This document shows, one piece after another, positions 56,501 through 64,000 of a stretch of 64,000 bases of DNA. The notes below the pieces were generated by a model, which had not been told where the DNA came from, made no database searches, and saw nothing but the letters and a program-made list of their open reading frames with translations. The position numbers and the translations under genes were made by a program. The stretch comes from Steinernema hermaphroditum (Eukaryota > Nematoda > Chromadorea > Rhabditida > Steinernematidae), in contig CM059623.1 in the NCBI GenBank assembly GCA_030435675.1, positions 8,148,012 to 8,212,011 on the forward strand, written 5' to 3'. The first letter of the stretch is position 1; each line of letters begins with the position of its first letter.

Positions 56501-59500
56501 ACAGTCCCTCCGGAGCTTCGACAAACACGTGCTCTGTGTTTTCGATCGGATTAAGTTCTCTGATAGGCGCGCTCGCCTGTTTCGGCCGAGAGTCCGGCGG
56601 TCCCAGCACGACAAAGCGGGGCCGATCTTTGTTCGCATCGATTGATTCCCTTCGGGTGCCGATGGTGTTTGGTCGCTTAGCGCGCCGCGAGTTCCTCTTC
56701 CAAAGACCTTCGACCGCCGCGTGTCCGAGAGTTTAGTCGGAAGTGGAGATGATACGTCGGTTGCAGCCCTAACGGCGGAATCGGCAGGCTTCTGCCGGCT
56801 CCCGGCAAGAGGCACCCTGAGTCAGCCCCAAAACAATCGGCGAACGCGTCACGTGTCGACCTTCTAAGATCCCGGCGCTTCTCCGCGGCGCCTTCTTCGT
56901 CGCCGCGTGCAAACACTCGCCTCTAATCCTCGGCGACAGTCTTCGCCGTCGCTTCGGCCACGGCGCACCCTCCTAATATCGGCGCGTGTAAATAATGTAT
57001 CCAACGGGGACGGATCAAGTTTCGGCGGCCCTCCGGCATGCTCCGCTTTGTTTTCGAGTCATTATGACGGCCGGACGGAGACGCACTGCCTAAATCTGAC
57101 GGCGCCGTGTCCCTCCGCCGCTATTTCTCTGCCAAGCAACGACGCGATTGAATAATTTGTTGATGCGGAGCGGCGCCGAGTTCGCCCGCGGGTCGCTCCT
57201 CGGCCCTCTCAGGCCTTCACGGGGTCATGCGCCGAGGATCCGACGAAAACCGCCGCGGAGAACAGCGCCATCGATATCTCCTCTCCTCCGCCTTTCTCCC
57301 GGCGGCACGAGGGGCATGGTCAGGCTCTGTCGCCGCGGTTCTCGACCTTGAAGCCAAGTTGCGGCGACGCCGCCTGGAGCCGAAGACGGCGATTCTGTGC
57401 CACTCGATGCCACTCGCTTCCCCCATCTTGTTTATCTTCACGTGTGGGTCAACGACGCCGCCGCGAGGCGCGCCTCGGGCCTCGGTTTCTTATCGGCTGC
57501 TCCGCTCTGCGGCCGTCAGATCGCCCGCTGCAGCGCTCTTCCGCGCTAATTATTGCCAACCTCCGCTTGGACGCACTTTTAATCCGTTTGCTTTCCGTTC
57601 GAACCGAAGAGTTTGGCGAGTCGATTGACGGCCTCGTTTGCCCAGAAAAACGCCCGAAAGCCGGAGAGTACTGTAGGGACCTCTATGAGTTTATCTGTCG
57701 AGAGTCGAGATTTTGCGGACGCACGAGGAACGCGGCGTGCCTGCTCCACGCTTAAAACTATTGTTTTTCTGCGTCACTACTTTGTGCTGCTCTCCAGCGG
57801 CTGCGCTCTTTTTGTTTCTGCGTGGCTTCGTAAGCTCGCTGATCGGTCAGCGATCAAGGGTCACCTAGCCGCTTCTCCTCCCTTTGGCTTGGACTCGGCG
57901 GACCGGCTGACGGACTGCTAGGCGCGTTAGTCGTGATCGTTTTCCGAGTTCCGCGTGATCGAAGAATACGTTTTCCAGCGCTGCTTGGGGACGGTAGTCC
58001 GAGAAGCTCCTCCAGAGTCCTCGCTCGGCGCGCACTCCTGATCCGTCCTCGAATCGCATGTTCGCCGTGAAAAGCGGCTCGCTCCGGAAGGCGCTCTACA
58101 AGCGTAAATCGGAATCTTCGAGCACCCCGACGCCCCCGGTCACCTCCAGAAACAATGCGGAGAGCGCCGTTGTCGAGCGGCCGCCGTCACCGGCTTCGGC
58201 CCCCGTGAGACCGCCGGACTTCTTGACGAACCTGCCGCCGTACCCCACGGCTCCGCTTCCCTCGTCCGCCCGGTCGCCGCGAGGACTCCCGCCGAAAGCG
58301 GCGATCTCCGTGACTCCGTCCTCGCCCCGGAGCGGTGGAGGCGAGGCGCCCCCGCTCACAATCGACGTGACGTGCGTGTGTCCTCCCGAAAACGCGACGA
58401 CTCCCTCGAAGGGCCGACTGTCGGCGCCTCTGCCCGCGAGCGGGAGGTGCAAGGTGCCGGGACACGAGAACCGCCACCACCACCGAAGCAGCAGCGCTTC
58501 GCCCAACATCGCGCTCTTCGCGAGCTCCGGAACCGCTTCGCCGTCGACGCCGACTTCGCTCCTCATCCCCATGTATCGCCATTACCGTCGCGGCTCCATG
58601 ACGCGGCTTTCCGCGAACGTCTACTTGGCCAGCAGAGATCATCCGACGGTTTTCGACTTCGAGGCTTGGCACACGAATGAGCACCGTAGGTTTCCCCATT
58701 TTGACATCCGCTTTTCAGAGTGCCTTCTTGAACGCATCCGCCTTCGACGGCGCGCAACTCACCTCGGTCACCTCGGCGCTGCCAGAAATCAACAAAATCA
58801 TTTTCGGTGCTTTCTGCAGCCCCAGCGCCGCCCCACATCGTGCTAATCCGCTCGTTTTCAGAAAACCAGGATGCTGTGTACTCGTTGTTCATGAAGGCGC
58901 ACAAGTGCTACGACCTCATCCCCACCAGCAGCAAACTCGTCGTCTTCGACGTCCAGCTCCCGGTAAGTTCTCTACGCCGACATTTGCATGAGCCGCGAGC
59001 GAGCTGATTTTTGGCTTTTGCCACATAGAATCAACGCTGTTGTTTCCAACAGTCCAATCCTCTTTGGGCGTTCAACGCGTTGCCAAAAATCGATCCCAAT
59101 CGACTGTGTTTTCGCGCTGTTAAAAACAGTTCTGCGATCACTTATTGCGGAGAATAGGTTTCTTCATTGCGGATGTATAATTTTCGTTGTTTCAGGTTCG
59201 AAAGGCCTTCTACGCTCTCGTGTACAATGGTGTCCGTGCGGCGCCCCTCTGGGACAGCACGAAGAACGAATTTGTGGGCATGCTGACGATCACCGATTTC
59301 ATCCAAATTCTGCACAAGTGAGAACTGTTCTTTGCGGACTGAATTATGAGTGAGATTAAAGGTACTACAAGGCCGATGCGAATCACGAAGGAATCAAGGA
59401 GCTGGAGGAGCACAAGATCATCACCTGGCGCGAGGAATTCGAACGTGACGGCCGTCTCCCTCCGCTCGTCACCATTGACCCTTCCGAGAGCCTCTACCAC

Positions 59501-60264
59501 GCCGTCCAAATGCTCTGTGACAACAAGATCCACAGGCTTCCTGTCCTCGAACACAGCACCGGCAACATCTCCTACATCCTCACCCATAAGCGCCTAATCA
59601 AATTCTTGTTCTTATATGTCTGATATGTGCGAGAAATGCGTTATCTTACCGGAGAGCTTTCAGATCAACGATTTGCCAAAGCCTGCTTTTATGGAGAAAA
59701 CGCCTAAGGAGCTAGGAATCGGGTCGTGGGGCGACGTGTGCACTATCAATATGGGTACCCCTCTCATCGATGCTCTGAGAACGTTCTTGAGCAAACGGGT
59801 CTCTGCTCTACCATTGGTCGACGACATGGGAAAGGTACTTTCCCTGTGTTCCCTTTTCCTGCGAACTGGCCTAATATCACCGTTTACAGGTCGTCGATAT
59901 TTATGCCAAGTTTGACGTAATCAATCTTGCTGCCGAGAAAGCCTACAATAATCTCGACGTTAGCGTCCACGAAGCATTACGCCACCGCTCTGATGTAAGT
60001 TATGATCCGTTAGTACTCTTTTTATGCTTGTGTTTGCAGTGGTTCGAAGGTGTGCGGAAGTGCTCCGTCATGGACTCGCTGATGACCGTGGTCGAGGTTA
60101 TCGTGAAAGCCGAAGTACATCGACTTATCGTGACGGACGAAGAGCAGAAGGTCGTCGGAATCATCTCATTGTCGGACATCCTCAAGCGGCTCATTCTCGA
60201 TCCACCTGTGAATATCTCCGAATCCGAAGCCGCTTCCCCGTCAGAGGAGGCAACGGAAGCGTAA
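50560..60264 (+). CDS. aakg: AMP-activated protein kinase gamma subunit (four CBS domains)
   Basis: Model: join 50560-50731, 52950-53261, 55026-55168, 55455-55512, 55714-55868, 58719-58806, 58862-58962, 59196-59317, 59362-59617, 59664-59834, 59890-59994, 60040-60264 (635 residues), phases closed. The gamma subunit binds AMP, ADP and ATP and controls the kinase that restores cellular energy balance. The C-terminal 330 residues hold four CBS repeats: [12 protein letters not shown]...[58 protein letters not shown] with [20 protein letters not shown]; and [17 protein letters not shown] with LSDIL. Arg/His residues that contact nucleotide phosphates are kept. The long N terminus is Ser/Arg-rich and low-complexity, as in long gamma isoforms. 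The donor at 59618 (GTCTGA) and acceptor at 59361 (TTAAAG) are weak, but the protein across both joins is conserved. Confidence 0.93.
53395..53509 (+). CDS. aakg: alternative first exon of the AMPK gamma gene
   Basis: ATG 53395 opens a frame encoding [20 protein letters not shown], then GLKKTAIGN, and ends at a GTACGC donor in phase 1. That is exactly the phase of the acceptor at 55026, giving an isoform that enters the common sequence at [10 protein letters not shown]. The [12 protein letters not shown] segment resembles a basophilic kinase site. Inferred from phase and coding character only. Confidence 0.5.
55869..58057 (+). other. large AMPK gamma intron
   Basis: GC-rich intron sequence. 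Open frames on both strands are unsupported. The 3' part presumably contains the promoter for the 58058 first exon. Confidence 0.45.
58058..58685 (+). CDS. aakg: alternative 628-bp first exon of the AMPK gamma gene
   Basis: ATG 58058 starts a 209-codon open exon rich in Ser/Pro ([40 protein letters not shown]). It ends in phase 1 at GTAGGT. The next exon (58719) needs phase 0, but the exon at 58862 needs phase 1, so this isoform would skip 58719-58806 and read ...[14 protein letters not shown] straight into CBS1 (535 residues). Gamma genes of animals commonly have alternative N termini; the specific splice is my inference. Confidence 0.6.
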
Positions 60265-61180
60265 AAAGTCCCTTCTATTATCTAAAGGTAGTCCCCCTTC
60301 CTCACATCTCATCATGGGTGCATTACAGGTGCCGTACAACTTCTTCTAACTCATCTTGTGTAATCCTCGCACACACGCCATGTTACTGCCCTCTGGGCAC
60401 TCCGCCCGTGTGTCTTTCCTCACTTTCTTCTCGATTTGTCACAGGCAGCGTTCTGCTTCGTAAGTGTACAGTTTGTTCACCTTCTCATCAGGGATCACTT
60501 CTTCTCTCTCAAACGTTGAGCCTTGTTCTCTGTCCTCTCGACACGCTGTCGAGGACCCCAAGAGACCGTATATCGTCCCCAACAGCGCTCTTTTGTATTC
60601 CATCTTCTGTGTATATTGCATTGGTTGAATTTCTATATACATAAGTCTCTCAGTATATGTTTATACCATCGCTGAACGAGGTTGTATCTCCACTTACCGG
60701 TACTTGAATCCTTCCCTGCGTAGCCTCCGCAGCCTGTAGAGTTCAGTAGTTGTTCCCCCGATTTCCATCAGAGTGTAGAGCTTGTAATCCTTGCGAACGC
60801 GTGTTTCGTTCGAATACGTGGTATGAGGGACCCCTCCCCCCTCGACCGGGGCGATTTCTGTTTCTCTTGTGGCGATCCTCTAACTCGTCGTCACTTATGT
60901 CAGCTGTGCTCACAAACATTTTTTCGAACTTTGTAATTACCCGTTGAACACACATCGTCTTGGGATGTGTGAAAACCGGGGATCGAATAAAGCTTGTACA
61001 TAGAAGTCGTGCTTATGGCCACTATTTGCTGTACTACACAAAGAAGGAGGGAGAGAGAGGAAACCGTGCTGGAACCGGCCATCCTCTTGCACAGAAAAAG
61101 AAAAGCCATCTGTGTAACTATGACGTTTAGCGATCACTGATGCCATCTCACGCTTTTCTTTTTCATCACCTGGCAGAGAG
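60265..61180. other. AMPK gamma 3' UTR and intergenic DNA
   Basis: No gene supported. AATAAA occurs near 60987 on the plus strand. Confidence 0.4.
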
Positions 61181-61243
61181 CGGCATCGAACCCACGTCGC
61201 CTGTGTGGTAGCCAAGCGACCAACCCACTGAGCCACTCTCATA
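61181..61243 (-). repeat. tRNA-like (SINE head?) sequence
   Basis: Minus-strand GTGGCTCAGTGGGTTGG resembles an A box region and GTGGGTTCGATGCC a B box. GAGAGTG at the 5' side can pair with CGCTCTC at the 3' side. The D and T stems are imperfect, so a tRNA-derived repeat or pseudogene is more likely than a functional tRNA. Confidence 0.35.
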
Positions 61244-61404
61244 CTCTAACCAGTCTTTGGCGAACGCCACTATATGCGTGCTGGGTCTAAAAATTAAATA
61301 GGTTCTTGATGAAAAAGTTTTCTGAACACATCGTTTTGTTTCAGAATACACGAAAAAAAATTGGTAACAGCATCCTGTGATGCATTAACACACATGACCG
61401 CCGT

Positions 61405-61480
61405 CTTCCTCTGTGGTGCGTGTGGTGTATTGGATAACGAAGTAACTTTGCGCGCTGCAGACTCTGGTTCGAATCCGCGC
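61405..61480 (+). repeat. second tRNA-like sequence
   Basis: GTGGTGTATTGGATAACG resembles the D arm of an arginine-type tRNA and GGTTCGAATCC is a perfect B box. GGTGCG and CGCGCC can form most of an acceptor stem. The T stem is mispaired. Probably a tRNA pseudogene or SINE head. Confidence 0.35.
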
Positions 61481-61757
61481 CGGTGATGGTTGATAGGAAG
61501 AGTCGGAAGTCAGCCTTCGGGGTTGATGGTGAATGACAACTTTACAAATCGCTGAGGCAACTTTTTCTTTTCTCGTCTATGTCTTCAGTTAAACCTTTTC
61601 ACTCCTTGAGCGCTGTCGGTGAAACCAGGCGAAGAGTCAGTCGCATGCAAATCGCCTGGGTTGCGTTCTGCTGCAGAATATCCTCTTGTCTTTTGTCTGG
61701 CCAATGAGTCCTCGTATGTCTAGCAAAACCAGACTGTCTGACAGACATGCTGCTGCC

Positions 61758-61764
61758 TATAAAA
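61758..61764 (+). promoter_or_regulatory. TATA box of the sperm-protein gene
   Basis: TATAAAA 35 bp upstream of the ATG at 61799. Confidence 0.65.
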
Positions 61765-61798
61765 GACGCTCCGCAGGGAGCTAGCGGTTGCTATCGCC

Positions 61799-62218
61799 AT
61801 GGCGCTCAACATCGATCCTCCCAACGCTTCGTTCGCGGCCGCAGGCGGTAATGCCATCCACCAGATCATCAACTTGAGTGAGCAGCGCATGGGATTCAAG
61901 GTTTGCTCCGTCTTTGCTCCGACTCCGATGACCTCTTGCTCCGTTACAGGTGAAGTCCTCGAACAACGAACACTACCGTGTCAAGCCCGTTTATGGATTC
62001 ATTCCCCCAGGCGGAAAGGTAAATACTTTGTAGTGGATTGCTTTCTACGTGTCTTTTCACAGACCCCCATCGAGATTATCCGACTCGCCGGTCCTGTCAA
62101 GGAGGACAAGCTCGTCGTACAGTGGGCCGAAGTCCCTGCCGAAGAAGAAGATCCTCAGGCTCCCTTCAAAGCAGGAGCTCAGGCTGGAGAAGTCATCCTG
62201 CCCATCAAGGCCGAATAA
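61799..62218 (+). CDS. MSP-domain sperm-specific protein (SSP family)
   Basis: Model: join 61799-61900, 61950-62018, 62063-62218 (108 residues, the usual length of SSP proteins), phases closed. The protein is a single MSP immunoglobulin-like fold: IDPPNASFAAAGGNAIHQII, then FKVKSSNNEHYRVKPVYGFI and PPGGKTPIEIIRLAGPVKED, then KLVVQWAEVPAEEEDPQAPF. These small MSP-related proteins are abundant in nematode sperm, where MSP-type proteins build the cytoskeleton of the crawling cell. A TATA box close to the ATG fits a strong, stage-restricted promoter. This gene is the clearest marker that the DNA is nematode. Confidence 0.93.
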   Translation: MALNIDPPNASFAAAGGNAIHQIINLSEQRMGFKVCSVFAPTPMTSCSVTGEVLEQRTLPCQARLWIHSPRRKGKYFVVDCFLRVFSQTPIEIIRLAGPVKEDKLVVQWAEVPAEEEDPQAPFKAGAQAGEVILPIKAE

Positions 62219-62570
62219 GCCATAATGTAGCGTCAATCTCGTATTTATGGTCGTGTACAAAGTTCAGGAGTAAATCGTTTGCATCACTTGCTTGTGTTTT
62301 TTCGTTCCGTTGTGAGACCAGTCGTAATGTTCCACTCGAGTTGGATTTATTGAAGACTTGCGACCGCCGCGCGTCTTTGGCGTGCCCTGGAAGTGATTTG
62401 AACATATGTACTGAAAAGCTGTGGCCAATCCTTGTGTATGTGGTTTTGCGTTTCATTCATTTTGTTAGGAAGTCCCCATACAAGTGTCGGGAATTCGTGC
62501 ATTATCGAACAATAGCAAATAGCCGTCCTTCCTTTTCCCACTTGCTATGCCTTTTGACGTTTCCAGAAAG
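62219..62570. other. short intergenic spacer
   Basis: 3' UTR of the sperm gene and ABI promoter. Nothing else recognised. Confidence 0.5.
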
Positions 62571-63944
<1,374 letters not shown>

Positions 63945-63972
63945 CAACTTCTATGTATTATATTTATACACG

Positions 63973-64000
63973 ACTTTACACGACTTTATTTCGTGAATCA
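63973..64000. repeat. 28-bp hairpin-forming repeat, copy 2 (cut by window end)
   Basis: Differs from 773-800 at one of 28 positions. The repeat may continue past the window edge. Confidence 0.6.

Noticed and set aside
58096..58572. Antisense frame opposite the large AMPK gamma first exon
   Set aside because: It is the shadow of the sense exon; the sense frame carries the phase match to downstream exons.
61405..61480. Functional tRNA gene
   Set aside because: A good B box and D arm are present, but the T stem and part of the acceptor stem are mispaired, so a tRNA pseudogene or SINE head is more likely.

Overview
The window reads as nuclear DNA from a nematode. Coding exons are split by many very small introns (mostly 40-50 bp) with GT...TTTCAG or TTTTAG borders. 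Several start codons sit a few bases after a free TTTCAG-type acceptor, as expected for spliced-leader trans-splicing. One gene encodes a small MSP-domain sperm protein, a family restricted to nematodes. I cannot name the genus. All gene models were spliced by eye. For each of the main models the exon phases close in frame from ATG to stop, which is the main internal check; no database search was possible.

Layout. 1-2.9 kb: intergenic DNA with a decayed mariner transposase. 2.9-10.9 kb (minus): a transcription-factor locus with C2H2 fingers, and an alternative first exon carrying a psq/CENP-B-type HTH nested in its large intron. 11.4-13.3 kb (minus): ALG1 mannosyltransferase. 13.9-17.4 kb (minus): KDM7-type JmjC demethylase without a PHD finger. 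17.8-21.5 kb (minus): a 1007-residue MATH-domain coiled-coil protein. 22.0-23.1 kb (plus): secreted C-type lectin, convergent with a HIRIP3-like histone chaperone (23.2-24.9 kb, minus). 25.1-26.1 kb: a complete non-autonomous hAT-like transposon with an 8-bp target duplication. 26.3-27.2 kb (minus): DUSP22-like phosphatase. 27.7-28.4 kb (minus): MANF, divergent from ARMT1 (28.6-30.4 kb, plus). 30.6-32.0 kb (plus): SNAPC3.

32.0-38.0 kb holds three small secreted precursors, each ending in a CYFNPISC/CFFNPISC cyclic-peptide core of the allatostatin-C type, together with a 190-bp, 98% identical upstream duplication. I consider this the most interesting system in the window. 39.8-40.9 kb (minus): a 102-residue orphan and a 122-residue three-finger C2H2 protein. 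41.1-46.3 kb: a gene-poor block of foldback and nested inverted-repeat elements, including tRNA-like sequence. 46.3-60.3 kb (plus): mostly GC-rich introns and upstream DNA of an AMPK gamma-subunit gene with at least three phase-compatible alternative first exons. 61.8-62.2 kb (plus): SSP-type MSP-domain protein. 62.6-63.9 kb (plus): ABI (Abl interactor).

The genes do not form one pathway. They are a normal mixed set (ER glycosylation and proteostasis, chromatin, snRNA transcription, energy sensing, actin regulation, sperm) broken up by an accessory peptide cluster and two repeat-rich islands.
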